This document shows, piece by piece, positions 53,864 to 64,000 of a DNA stretch of 64,000 nt. Location: positions 468,592-532,591 of the forward strand of contig NZ_LMUI01000042.1 of NCBI RefSeq assembly GCF_009765995.1, given 5' to 3'. The notes beneath the pieces were generated by a model that was given only the letters and a program-made list of their open reading frames with translations, had not been told where the DNA came from and made no database searches. The number at the start of each line of letters is the position of its first letter. The stretch's first letter is position 1. Source of the DNA: Methylocapsa sp. S129. GTDB taxonomy: Bacteria; Pseudomonadota; Alphaproteobacteria; Rhizobiales; Beijerinckiaceae. The position numbers were made by a program, and so were the translations under genes.

Positions 53864-55726
53864 ATGTCCGAAGTCCTGATCGCCGCGGCGGCTATTCTCG
53901 CCGCCATTTTCGCCTCTCGCGTCGTGCCCGACGCCCTGGCGGGATGGCGCCGGACAGGCGCCATTGCGGGGCTGCGGCTCATTTTCGCGCTCGTTGCGCT
54001 TTATGAGGTCTTGGCGACCAGCATCGTTTCGATCCCGGCCAATGAGGTCGGGGTGGTGCGCAAAATCTACGGGTTCGACAATATCGCGCCCGGCCATATT
54101 GTCGCGGCGCAGGGCGAGACCGGCTATCAGGCCGAAATCATTCCGCCCGGAACCTTCCGCATCTCGATCTTCTTCAACGTGCTCAATCGCGTCGATCTGC
54201 TGCCGGTGGTCATCGTCCCCAGCGGCTTTTACGGGCGCATCGTCGCCAATGACGGCCAACCCCTGAACGCCGGCCAGATCATGGCGGACGCGTGGCCCGA
54301 AGCCGATTACCAGAAATTCCTCGACGCTCAATATTTCATGACTCACGGCGGCCAGAAGGGCCTGCAACTCAGCGTTCTGAAACCCGGCGTCTATCCGCTC
54401 AATCTGGCGCTCTTCCAGGTCAAGATCGGCTTTATCAGAAACAACAAGGATATCGTGGCCGACAATGACGACGTCTATGATCTGCGCGGGCTGACGAAAG
54501 AGGAGACGCCGCTCGACACGTCGATCACCCGCGTGCCGGCCGGCTCGGTCGGCGTCGTGCGCTCAAGCGTGCAGGGCAATGGCATCGATTGCAAGGCGCG
54601 AACCGCCAAGACGGACGAGGGCGGCCTGACGGCCGAACTAGTGACGCAATATTGCAAGGGCGTCTGGGACATGTCGCTGCCGCCTAATGATTATTATCTC
54701 AACCGCGACGCCTATGATGTCACGCTGGTCTCGACGCGTGTGACCGCGCTGGAGTTCAAGGGCGGCTTCACCCGTCGTTATCTCGACCTGAAGGTCGACG
54801 CCAAGGGCGACTTCACGCAGACCGAACGCACCGCGACTTTCCCCCAGCCCAAGGACGCCGCCGATTCTGCGATCAACACCAAGATCGAGGGATGGGAAAT
54901 CCCGCAGGAATTGCGCGCGATCGTCCAGATCACGCCGGAGAACGCGCCGATCGTCGTGGCGGCGGTGGGCGGTCAGGATGAAGTCGATCAACGCATTCTG
55001 GTGCCTTCGATCCGCTCGCTTGTCCGCAACGTCTATGGCGGCTCGATTCTCGTGAAGGAACGCGACGATAAGGGCGCGCTCATCGATGTCACGCGCCCGA
55101 CCCGCGTGCTCGACACCATCGAAAATCGTACGATTCTTGAACAGGCGATTCTGGAGCGTGCGCAAATCGACGGCCGCCGCGCCGGCGTCGACATCAAGGA
55201 GATCCGCCTGGGCGAATCAGCAATACCGCCGGAACTCCTGCTCGCACGCCAGCGTGAGCAATTGGCCGGCCAATTGCGCGCGGCCTACATTCAGGAACAG
55301 ACGGCGCAAGAGCAGCGTCAAAAGACCGAGCAGGCGCGCGCCACCGCTGACCAGCAGCGCGACATCGTGACGGCGCAGACCGCGGTGAAGGTCGCCTTGC
55401 TCGCGCAGGATCGCAGGCAGGCCGAAGGTCACGCCGAGCGTCTCTACCTGGAGGAACAGGCGGCGGGCCAAACGGCGCAGGCCGAGGTGCTCGGTAAGGA
55501 CAGCGTCCTGAAGCTGCAGCAGCTCAAGCTCTTTCTCGAATTGCTCGCCGGCCACCCCGAACTCGTCGCCAATCTCAGGCTGCCGCAAGTCTATGTCGGT
55601 GGTGGCGGGGGTGGTCTGGAGGGCGCCGCGGCGATATTCGGTTCATTCCTGAAGCCGGTCGAAGCAACGCCGACAAACCCGCCCAAAAAAAAAGCGGCGG
55701 GGACAAGCCCCGCCGCTTTTTTCTGA
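53864..55726 (+). CDS. SPFH/band-7 domain membrane protein (flotillin-like)
   Basis: 620-residue protein. Two N-terminal hydrophobic segments (LIAAAAILAAIFA and LRLIFALVALYEVLATSIV) precede a band-7 region (SIPANEVGVVRKIYG, then ARERQR-type LLARQREQLAGQLRAAYIQEQTAQ, bases about 54030-55330). A long charged coiled coil rich in Q, A and E follows (EQRQKTEQARATADQQRD), then a Gly-rich tail. It is likely a membrane scaffold affecting FtsH-like proteases or membrane microdomains. Its last 14 codons encode the terminator at 55691-55722, and ftsH converges on it, which makes a link to FtsH attractive but unproven. Confidence 0.85.
   Translation: MSEVLIAAAAILAAIFASRVVPDALAGWRRTGAIAGLRLIFALVALYEVLATSIVSIPANEVGVVRKIYGFDNIAPGHIVAAQGETGYQAEIIPPGTFRISIFFNVLNRVDLLPVVIVPSGFYGRIVANDGQPLNAGQIMADAWPEADYQKFLDAQYFMTHGGQKGLQLSVLKPGVYPLNLALFQVKIGFIRNNKDIVADNDDVYDLRGLTKEETPLDTSITRVPAGSVGVVRSSVQGNGIDCKARTAKTDEGGLTAELVTQYCKGVWDMSLPPNDYYLNRDAYDVTLVSTRVTALEFKGGFTRRYLDLKVDAKGDFTQTERTATFPQPKDAADSAINTKIEGWEIPQELRAIVQITPENAPIVVAAVGGQDEVDQRILVPSIRSLVRNVYGGSILVKERDDKGALIDVTRPTRVLDTIENRTILEQAILERAQIDGRRAGVDIKEIRLGESAIPPELLLARQREQLAGQLRAAYIQEQTAQEQRQKTEQARATADQQRDIVTAQTAVKVALLAQDRRQAEGHAERLYLEEQAAGQTAQAEVLGKDSVLKLQQLKLFLELLAGHPELVANLRLPQVYVGGGGGGLEGAAAIFGSFLKPVEATPTNPPKKKAAGTSPAAFF
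55691..55722. terminator. Bidirectional intrinsic terminator inside the SPFH gene's 3' end
   Basis: GCGGCGGGG (55694-55702) and CCCCGCCGC (55708-55716) with a 5-base loop, flanked by a run of nine A's (55685-55693) and six T's (55717-55722). The stop codon of the SPFH gene (TGA, 55724-55726) falls just after the T run, so the terminator is translated. On the minus strand it serves the converging ftsH gene. Confidence 0.9.
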
Positions 55727-55761
55727 CGCGCGCCGCCCGCAATGGACGACGACTGTTCTCT

Positions 55762-57690
<1,929 letters not shown>

Positions 57691-58041
57691 AGCCATCCCA
57701 CCGCAGCCTGTCGAAGCCCGACGCCTCGCGGCGGCTCCAGTTGCTGCAAACCACCATTTAAGCGCACGCGGCCCAATTGCCAAGGGAAGCGCATTTGTCT
57801 GAATTTGGAGTGAAGATAAGGCCGTCTTGAGGAGCGCGGCGTTTTTCGTCGATCGACCTTCGCTTCAGGCGACGACTCAGGCCAGCAAAACACATGCCGC
57901 GCAGTGAAATACGTCGCGGAGGTTGACCGGCCAGCGTTTGAGTCGCGCGCGGCGTTCGATTTGAAAGGCGGCTGACGGGCGGCAATCCGGGGAATTCCGA
58001 TTCAAGCGCCCCAATCAGATAGGGGAGCTTAGCGCTTCGTT
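57691..58041. other. Divergent intergenic region between ftsH and acyltransferase
   Basis: 351 bases. It must hold the promoters of both genes. I see no clear -35/-10 pair, inverted repeat or small ORF with a ribosome-binding site. A sigma-32-type promoter would be expected for ftsH but could not be identified by eye. Confidence 0.4.
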
Positions 58042-59259
58042 ATGCAATCCCCGCTATCTAGGACGGACTTGAGGATGCTTCGGCCGGCGAGGTCCCGCCG
58101 TTCAGCGCATGGGAGCGAATATTTGAAGCAGGCGGCCGAACGGGGCGCCGACACCCAGCGCCTTGTCTTTCTCGACGGCGTCCGCGGCCTCGCGGCGATT
58201 GCCGTCCTCCTTTACCATTTTACATTGGGAGGCGCCTTTCCGATCGCAAGGATGGGCTATTTTGCCGTCGACCTGTTCTTTTGCCTCAGCGGTTTTATCC
58301 TGGCGCGCACTTATCAGCGCCGGCTGAGCGAGGGCATGCCAGCAAGCCAATTCATGCTGCGCCGATTTATCCGGCTCTATCCGCTTTACTTCGCGGGACT
58401 TGCGATCGGTTTCGTTGCGCTTTGCCTCAAGTCGGCGGCCAACGAGACGGATTATTCAGCCGCTGATCTGTTCGGCGCGCTGCGGAACAATCTCATATTT
58501 CTGCCCTGGTTTAACGACCGAACGATCGTCACATTCGGTTATCGGGCGCGGGGAGCGTTGTTTCCGGAGAATGTCGCCGCCTGGTCGCTGTTTTTCGAAC
58601 TGGCGGTCAATATCGTATTTGCCTACTGCGCCTCGTTAGGCCGCAAATACCTTGTTGCGTTGGTCGCCGCCTCGCTGCTCGCCTATCTCGCCTACATGAT
58701 GACGTTCGGCGCACAGCCAGGCTGGGCCGCCAGCAACTTTTGGGGCGGCGCGCCGCGCGTTCTTTATGGGTTTTTCGCCGGCGTGGCGGTCCATGAGGCG
58801 CTGCGCCATCGAGAGGGCGCGTTAGGCGAGCTTAAGATATCTCGCGCGTCTGGCTTGTTCCAAGCCCTGGCTCTCTCCGTCTTGCTGATCTGGCTATTCT
58901 CGCAACCCTTCATCCTCGCCTATCCCCTCGGCCTTCTCCTCGCGCCGTTCATTGTTCTCGTGGGCGCGCGCATCGAGGTTGGCGGAGGTCCGGCGCGCTT
59001 CTGCAGCTTGCTGGGCTGGCTTTCCTATCCGCTCTATTGTCTGCATTGGCCGATTTTCAGCCTCGTCACGACTCTGGCAAATGCGCGGGGAGATTCGACC
59101 GCTTCGCCATTCGTGATCGGCGTCGCATTGCTCGCGACATTGGTCGCAGCGGTTTGTCTGACACTCTGGTTCGAGGAGCCGACGCGGCGCATGTTATCGG
59201 CGCTCCTGCTTCGCCGCGCCGGCGGCGTGTCGTCAGAAGCCGATGTCGCCGCGCGTTGA
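58042..59259 (+). CDS. Acyltransferase-3 family membrane protein (OafA/YrhL-like)
   Basis: 405-residue integral membrane O-acyltransferase with about ten hydrophobic helices. The family signature RLVFLDGVRGLAAIAVLLYHF includes the catalytic-His region, followed by AVDLFFCLSGFILARTYQRRL and FRRF-like FMLRRFIRLYPLYFAGL. The C-terminus has LLGWLSYPLYCLHWPIFSLV. It transfers acyl groups to surface sugars such as O-antigen or exopolysaccharide. An in-frame ATG at 58075 is an alternative start. It is orphaned between ftsH and a TPP enzyme with no polysaccharide genes nearby. Confidence 0.88.
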   Translation: MQSPLSRTDLRMLRPARSRRSAHGSEYLKQAAERGADTQRLVFLDGVRGLAAIAVLLYHFTLGGAFPIARMGYFAVDLFFCLSGFILARTYQRRLSEGMPASQFMLRRFIRLYPLYFAGLAIGFVALCLKSAANETDYSAADLFGALRNNLIFLPWFNDRTIVTFGYRARGALFPENVAAWSLFFELAVNIVFAYCASLGRKYLVALVAASLLAYLAYMMTFGAQPGWAASNFWGGAPRVLYGFFAGVAVHEALRHREGALGELKISRASGLFQALALSVLLIWLFSQPFILAYPLGLLLAPFIVLVGARIEVGGGPARFCSLLGWLSYPLYCLHWPIFSLVTTLANARGDSTASPFVIGVALLATLVAAVCLTLWFEEPTRRMLSALLLRRAGGVSSEADVAAR

Positions 59260-59351
59260 CGACGATGTTTCGTCGCCGCGCATGCGGACAAAGATCCGCA
59301 GCCGCGGATGATCATATGAGCGGCCTGTTTGCTGCGCCTTGGGGTGACGGT

Positions 59352-61040
59352 TCAGCGCGTCGGGTGGATGAATTCCCAGGGCGAGACTTCGCTGCCCTGC
59401 GCGACGACGATCTCGATGAGCACGGGTCTGTCGCTTTTGAGCGCCTGCTCCAGCACCGGCGCCAGAGCGGCGGGCGACGCTACGCGATGGCCCTCGACGC
59501 CGAAGGCCCTGGCCAGCAGCATAAAATCGGGATTTTCGAGCGCCGCGCCAATCACACGATTGCCAAAACCGATGCGCTGGTCGCGCAAGACATTGCCAAA
59601 GGCATTGTTGTTGAAGAGGAGCGTGACGAGGCCGATATTATATTGCGCGGCGGTGGCGAGTTCCTGCACGCCGAACATGAAGCCGCCATCGCCGGTGATC
59701 GAGACGACAGGCTTGCCCGGATGGGCCGCCTTAACGCCGAGCGCAGTCTGGAAGCCGAACCCGAGCGTGCCCTGGTAACCGCAGGATACGTAGGTGCGCG
59801 GTTCGTAGACGGGATAGCCGAAGTAAGAGGCGAATCCGACCTGGCTCAACTCTTCGGCAAGCAGCCCGTCGCGCGGCAGCGCCGCGCGGATGACGTCGAG
59901 GTAATCCATCTGCGGCTGGACTTTGCGGATGGCGCTCGCGGCCTCCGCTTTCGCTGTAGAGATCGGCGCGCGGTCGGGGCGGGCCATGCTGTCGGTTTTT
60001 TGCGCGCGCAGTCTTTTGACCGCGTCGAGCAGGGCCCGGGCGCCGACGGCGGAATCGGCGACGACAGGCGTATGCGGCGCGAGGCGATGCATTTCGCTCG
60101 CGTCGATGTCGATGCGGATGAGATGGGGCGGCGCCGGCGGACGATCGATCAGCTTCATCATGCCCGACCAGCGCATATAAGGCATTTCGAGCCGCGAGCC
60201 GATGCCGATCAGAACGTCGACTTGCGGCCAGAGCCGGAAGGCGGCGTAGGAGGAAAGGCCGAGGGCATGGTCCTCCGCAACGATGCCGCGCCCGCCACGG
60301 AAGGCGGCGACCGGCGCGCCGAGTTCTTCCGCCAGCGCCAGCACCGCCTCGCTCGCATGCTGCGCGCCGCCGCCGACCATGATCATCGGCTGGCGCGCGG
60401 CGACGAGCGCGTGCGCGGCGGCTTCAATGTCTTGCGGCGACGGCGCCAGCGCCGGTTCGATCCTGGCCCTGGGCAGCGGCGTGACGAATTCGGATCCCGC
60501 CATGACGTCCCACGCCATTTCGACGGCGACGGGACCGGGACGGCCGGATAGCATTTGCCGGAACGCTTCGTCGATCACGCGCGGCGCGTCCGCCGCCCGT
60601 TCGATCCGCGCCGCCCATTTGACGAATCCGCGCAATGTGGCGAGCTGATCGGGCAATTCATGCAGATGGCCGCGCCCGCGTCCAATAAATGGCGTCGGCA
60701 CCTGGCCCGTCACGCACAGCACCGGCGCGTTGCAGCCGAGCGCCGTGCATAAAGCTGCGCTTGCGTTGAGAACGCCTGGACCCGGCACGACCGAGAAGAC
60801 GCCCGGACGCCCCGTCGAGCGGGCATAGCCAAACGCCATATAGCCGCAAGCCTGTTCGTGGCGCGCGCCGATTGTGCGGATGCGATCGCTTCTTTGCTGG
60901 AGCGCGTCGAAAAACGGATACATTTGCGCGCCGGGAAGGCCAAAGACTGTGTCGACGCCATTGGCGATCAGCGCCGAAGCGATCGCCATGCCGCCCGACA
61001 TCGTCTCGCCGGGAAGTGTTTTCGGAGTTATGTCTGGCAT
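59352..61040 (-). CDS. Thiamine-diphosphate-dependent enzyme (acetolactate synthase-like)
   Basis: 562-residue TPP enzyme of the acetolactate-synthase/oxalyl-CoA-decarboxylase/benzoylformate-decarboxylase superfamily. The catalytic Glu is in GARHEQACGYMAFGYAR. The TPP/Mg motif is GDGGFMFGVQELATAAQYN followed by FNNNAFGN. GLPGAQMYPFFDAL (the normal G-D-G segment) marks the N-terminus. A FAD-binding middle domain is present but not clearly functional. There is no small regulatory subunit beside it, so biosynthetic acetolactate synthase is less likely than a decarboxylase or carboligase. The start is taken at ATG 61040. Confidence 0.85.
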   Translation of the reverse strand: MPDITPKTLPGETMSGGMAIASALIANGVDTVFGLPGAQMYPFFDALQQRSDRIRTIGARHEQACGYMAFGYARSTGRPGVFSVVPGPGVLNASAALCTALGCNAPVLCVTGQVPTPFIGRGRGHLHELPDQLATLRGFVKWAARIERAADAPRVIDEAFRQMLSGRPGPVAVEMAWDVMAGSEFVTPLPRARIEPALAPSPQDIEAAAHALVAARQPMIMVGGGAQHASEAVLALAEELGAPVAAFRGGRGIVAEDHALGLSSYAAFRLWPQVDVLIGIGSRLEMPYMRWSGMMKLIDRPPAPPHLIRIDIDASEMHRLAPHTPVVADSAVGARALLDAVKRLRAQKTDSMARPDRAPISTAKAEAASAIRKVQPQMDYLDVIRAALPRDGLLAEELSQVGFASYFGYPVYEPRTYVSCGYQGTLGFGFQTALGVKAAHPGKPVVSITGDGGFMFGVQELATAAQYNIGLVTLLFNNNAFGNVLRDQRIGFGNRVIGAALENPDFMLLARAFGVEGHRVASPAALAPVLEQALKSDRPVLIEIVVAQGSEVSPWEFIHPTR

Positions 61041-61152
61041 GTGGGCTCGCAAACTGAGGGTCGCCGTTTGGCGGCGGCGTCACCCTATCAGCGCGACTTG
61101 TCCCGCCAAATGCGCCGACGAAAAAAACTGGACAATCTTCAGCCGCGGCGCC

Positions 61153-62238
61153 TCAAAAATTTGTCGCCGCCAAACCGGTGGTCCGCGCGTCGCCCGCCAA
61201 ATTTTCTTTACGTTCCGCGCGCGCCCGGCGCGGCGCCTCGGGGCTGACGCTCAGCGCGCCTTTGGCGCTCAGATGAACGCTGGCGCCGCCGACATTGGCG
61301 CGCAAGGCCTTGTTCTCAGCGCGCGCATTCCGCAACGCCTGCGCCAATGTCTCGATCGCGTCGAGGCGAATTTGCCGCGGCTCCTTGCCTGCGATCCGCG
61401 CAATTTCCGCCGTCAGCAGGCGTTGGACGATCTCCTGCGGCTCATCGAGCAGCGCCTTGGCGTCGCGCGTCGGCTGCGCGTTGGTCCAGCCCAGGCGCTC
61501 CGCCGCCGCCTGCGCCTGGATGGCGACGGCCGCCTCCATGCGCGCAGCGCGGCGCGACAGGCGCGCGATTTCATCGACGCCCAGGCCTTCGGCCGCCAGC
61601 AAATCCGCCAATTGACGCAGGTGCGTTCGCGCAAAACGCGGATCGGCGTTCGAAGGATCGCGCGCGTATTCTTCGCCGCCGGCTTGGCAGAAAGCGACGA
61701 GCTCGGCTTTACGCAGGCCGAGCAGGGGCCGTGCGAGCGTCAACCTCCCTTTTGCGGCGACGCTTTCCATGCCCCTGAGGCCGCCAATGCCGGAGCCGCG
61801 AATCAGGCGAAACAGCACGGTTTCGGCTTGGTCGTCGGCATGATGAGCGGTGACGAGAAAGTCCGCCCTGATTTCCCGCGCGCAGGCGCCGAGCAATTGA
61901 TAGCGCGCCTCGCGGGCGCGCTCCTGAATCCGGCTGCGCGGCTTGGGGCCCCGCCATTGGAGCAAATGATGGGTCAGGCCGAGGCGTCGCGACAGCGCTC
62001 CGACGGCTTCCGCTTCCTCGCGCGAACCGGCCCGCATTGCGTGGTCGACGGTGGCGACTTCGACTCTTGGGCGCCGGGCCCCTTTGGCCCAAAGCGCCGC
62101 CATCATCAGCAGCGCTGTTGAATCGGGACCGCCCGATACCGCGAGAAGCAGGCTGTGGGCATTTGCAAATGGCGCAAACAGCTCATCGATCCGCGCCGGC
62201 GAAATCGCCGCGCCGATCTGAGGCGCCTTTCTTCTCAA
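61153..62238 (-). CDS. tilS: tRNA(Ile)-lysidine synthase
   Basis: 361-residue PP-loop enzyme that modifies the AUA-decoding tRNA(Ile2) anticodon C34 to lysidine. The PP-loop motif LAVSGGPDST is at residues 32-41, followed by VDHAMRAGSREEAE, RSRIQERAREARYQLL and TAHHADDQAETVLFRLIRGSG. The start is assigned to TTG at 62238, which overlaps the cpoB stop by 4 bases (TTGA) and has AAGGA upstream; the longer open frame to 62331 reads cpoB out of frame. Linked to ftsH in most alphaproteobacteria. Confidence 0.93.
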   Translation of the reverse strand: MRRKAPQIGAAISPARIDELFAPFANAHSLLLAVSGGPDSTALLMMAALWAKGARRPRVEVATVDHAMRAGSREEAEAVGALSRRLGLTHHLLQWRGPKPRSRIQERAREARYQLLGACAREIRADFLVTAHHADDQAETVLFRLIRGSGIGGLRGMESVAAKGRLTLARPLLGLRKAELVAFCQAGGEEYARDPSNADPRFARTHLRQLADLLAAEGLGVDEIARLSRRAARMEAAVAIQAQAAAERLGWTNAQPTRDAKALLDEPQEIVQRLLTAEIARIAGKEPRQIRLDAIETLAQALRNARAENKALRANVGGASVHLSAKGALSVSPEAPRRARAERKENLAGDARTTGLAATNF

Positions 62239-63209
62239 CAATGGTCCTTTTGCATCTCGAGCTCGACGCCTTTTTTCACGCCGCCCGCCGCGGTCGGATA
62301 ACGGCGGCCGATTTCGCCGAAAGTCGCGCAAGCCTGATCGTTGTTGCCGAGCGCCGCCAGCGATTGGCCAAGGCGCAACATGCCTTCAGGCGCACGCGGC
62401 GATTTTGCATAGTCGGTCGATAGTTTGAGATATTGTTCGGCCGCCTCACGCGGCCGCGATCGCTTGAGAAAGCTCTCGCCGAGGTAGAAAATCGCATCGG
62501 CCGTCAGCCGGTTGCCGGCGTTTTTGGCGAGGAAGGCGCGCAATTGTTGCTCGGCCTGCTCGTATTGCCCGACGCGATAGGCTTCCAAAGCCGCATTATA
62601 TTGCATGCGCGGATCGTCGGGCGGCGCATCGATGCCCGGGATGACCGCAGGCTCGGCGTTGGCGAGGGGGCCAACGGGGAGGGTTGGGCTGGCGTTGTTG
62701 CGCGACAATTCGAGCGGCGCGCTGGGAGAGGAGGGAGCGGCGGCCAGCGGTGCGCTTGGCGGCGTCGTCCCTAACGGACGGGGCGCGCCAGCGGCGCTTG
62801 GATCGGCGCCAGGATCGAAGGCGTCAGAACGTCTGACTGGTTTGGCGGGGGCCGGCGCTTCCGCAATCGGGGCCGCGCCCTTGCCGCCATTCAGCCGGAA
62901 TTCCACATCTTCCTGAAAACGCTTCAACTGCTCTTCCAGCCTGTGCTGCTGGTTCTGCAATTCCTCGATCGCGCCGTTGGCGGCGCGCAACTGGTTCTCA
63001 AGCCTGTCCATGCGCACAACCAGAGCGCCGGCGTCCGAGCCCTGGTCCGAAGCGCCCGGAATGTCGCCCGGCGGCAGGCTGGATTGCGCCATCTGCATGA
63101 GCGGCGCGCGCGTCGCGCCGATCTCGTCGGCGCGAGGGCTCGATGCGCCTGAGATAGCGAGGATCGCGGCGGCCAAACCTAAGCCCTGCCATGAAACGGA
63201 TAAAGTCAA
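62235..63209 (-). CDS. cpoB: Cell division coordinator CpoB (YbgF), TPR protein
   Basis: 324-residue periplasmic protein coordinating peptidoglycan synthesis and Tol-Pal constriction during division. The signal peptide (LGLAAAILAISGASSPRA) is followed by a coiled coil (DRLENQLRAANGAIEELQNQQ), a Pro/Ala-rich linker and C-terminal TPR repeats (YNAALEAYRVGQYEQAEQQLRAFL, IFYLGESFLKRSRPREAAEQYL). The only start that keeps the signal peptide is TTG at 63209, whose GAAGG site is unusually close; translation initiation may be weak. pal is upstream and tilS overlaps its stop. Confidence 0.9.
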   Translation of the reverse strand: MTLSVSWQGLGLAAAILAISGASSPRADEIGATRAPLMQMAQSSLPPGDIPGASDQGSDAGALVVRMDRLENQLRAANGAIEELQNQQHRLEEQLKRFQEDVEFRLNGGKGAAPIAEAPAPAKPVRRSDAFDPGADPSAAGAPRPLGTTPPSAPLAAAPSSPSAPLELSRNNASPTLPVGPLANAEPAVIPGIDAPPDDPRMQYNAALEAYRVGQYEQAEQQLRAFLAKNAGNRLTADAIFYLGESFLKRSRPREAAEQYLKLSTDYAKSPRAPEGMLRLGQSLAALGNNDQACATFGEIGRRYPTAAGGVKKGVELEMQKDHC

Positions 63210-63384
63210 ACCTTCAGCCCCTATTGGACAGGCGCCTGGCGGGGCCAGGCGCTATCAACGCGCTCCCTAGCATAGAGCGCCGCTTCAGCCAAAAATTTGG
63301 CGAAGCTTTGGCCAAGGCGGGGCGGACCGGCTCGATAGACGGGTCGCGCGCCGGTTCCACAGGGGCCGTGGGCGGCCCCATCGC

Positions 63385-63885
63385 TTACGAGGTCGGGGCG
63401 CCGGCGAGAACGGTGACGGCGCGGCGGTTTTGCGACCAGCACGAAATGTCGTTGCAGACGGCGACGGGCCGCTCCTTGCCATAGCTGATTGTCTTGATGC
63501 GCGCCGCTGATACGCCCTTGGCGACAAGATAGTTCTTGGTCGATTCGGCGCGGCGGGCGCCGAGGGCGAAATTATATTCGCGCGTGCCGCGTTCGTCGGC
63601 ATGGCCCTCGACCGTGAAGGTGTAGCGCCCATATTGATTGAGCCAGGCGGCCTGCTTGTCGAGCGTCGCTTGCCCGGTGGGGGTCAATTCGGTCTGGTCG
63701 GTCTCGAAGAACACGCGGTCGCCGACATTGCTGGCGAAATCCTGGTAGCTGCCGGGCGCTCCGGCCGCGGCGCCGTTGAGGGCGTCCGCGCCATCCGCGT
63801 TGTTTTTGGCGCAGGCGCCAAGGGCGAGGCCGATCAACAGGGCCGCCCCGAATTTGAACGCGCGCGCGCTCGTCAAACCGTGCAT
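63385..63885 (-). CDS. pal: Peptidoglycan-associated lipoprotein Pal
   Basis: 166-residue outer-membrane lipoprotein of the Tol-Pal system. The lipobox LALGAC gives lipidated Cys near residue 25. The OmpA-type peptidoglycan-binding domain includes VFFETDQTELTPTGQATLDKQ, FTVEGHADERGTREYNFALG and ISYGKERPVA. The start at 63885 has AGGAG 7 bases upstream. tolB would be expected further upstream, beyond the window edge. Confidence 0.96.
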   Translation of the reverse strand: MHGLTSARAFKFGAALLIGLALGACAKNNADGADALNGAAAGAPGSYQDFASNVGDRVFFETDQTELTPTGQATLDKQAAWLNQYGRYTFTVEGHADERGTREYNFALGARRAESTKNYLVAKGVSAARIKTISYGKERPVAVCNDISCWSQNRRAVTVLAGAPTS

Positions 63886-64000
63886 GATGATACTCCTGAC
63901 AACAACGCCACCCGGGCTGAGCCTTAGGCGCGAACGGTTAAGAGAAGGTTCCGTCAACCTTGCTGAATTGTTGCCGCGATGCATTGCATTCACGTCAATG

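Noticed and set aside
53493-54006. Overlapping plus-strand frames around the glmM start
   Set aside because: They run across the glmM 5' end and into the SPFH gene out of frame.

Overview
GC-rich chromosomal segment of an alphaproteobacterium, most likely order Hyphomicrobiales (Rhizobiales). The evidence is a CcrM-type GANTC methylase, an NdvA/ChvA-like cyclic glucan exporter, the pal-cpoB-tilS-ftsH-glmM neighbourhood and a smo-type polyol operon. A Beijerinckiaceae/Methylocystaceae-like host would fit, but that is inference. I see no rRNA, tRNA, CRISPR array or intact insertion sequence.

Layout. 1-5320: a type III restriction-modification system (mod, cut by the window edge; res) with a RhuM-family gene between its subunits. 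5380-10212: an apparent operon of an FGGY sugar kinase, a HAD phosphatase and both subunits of an iron-dependent N,N-dimethylformamidase-like amidohydrolase. 10272-11447: a RES/Xre toxin-antitoxin pair with a clear operator. 11751-12343: small secreted or membrane proteins. 12407-19378: a complete Nit1C cluster on the minus strand. It holds nitB, the nitrilase nitC, radical SAM nitD, GNAT nitE, AIR-synthase-like nitF, a glycosyltransferase, nitG and the flavoprotein nitH, and is preceded by a near-ideal sigma-54 promoter and a divergent MocR-type regulator. 21155-23199: zwf and a truncated ABC ATPase remnant. 23373-31586: an organosulfur operon in which a full branched-chain-amino-acid-type ABC transporter lies between an FMN reductase/SfnG pair and SfnB. 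31718-33417: small secreted proteins and sparse intergenic DNA. 33461-41616: housekeeping genes (ccrM, ndvA, msrB, hemH, a CobW GTPase, a WD40 protein, an OYE-family reductase). 41821-52247: a polyol (sorbitol/mannitol) operon with kinase, HAD phosphatase, SorC regulator, SmoEFGK transporter, mannitol dehydrogenase and sorbitol dehydrogenase. 52269-63885: envelope and housekeeping genes glmM, ftsH, tilS, cpoB and pal, interrupted by an SPFH protein, an acyltransferase and a thiamine-diphosphate enzyme.

Working together. Three regions look like nutrient-scavenging modules. Nit1C (nitrile/cyanide or specialised nitrogen metabolism) appears to be under nitrogen control through RpoN. The sfn module should import an organosulfur compound and oxidise it to release sulfite. 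The smo module should import hexitols, oxidise them to ketoses and phosphorylate a sugar. The kinase/HAD/formamidase-like operon is the least understood. Its kinase-phosphatase pair has a counterpart in the polyol operon, which hints at a sugar-derived amide substrate.
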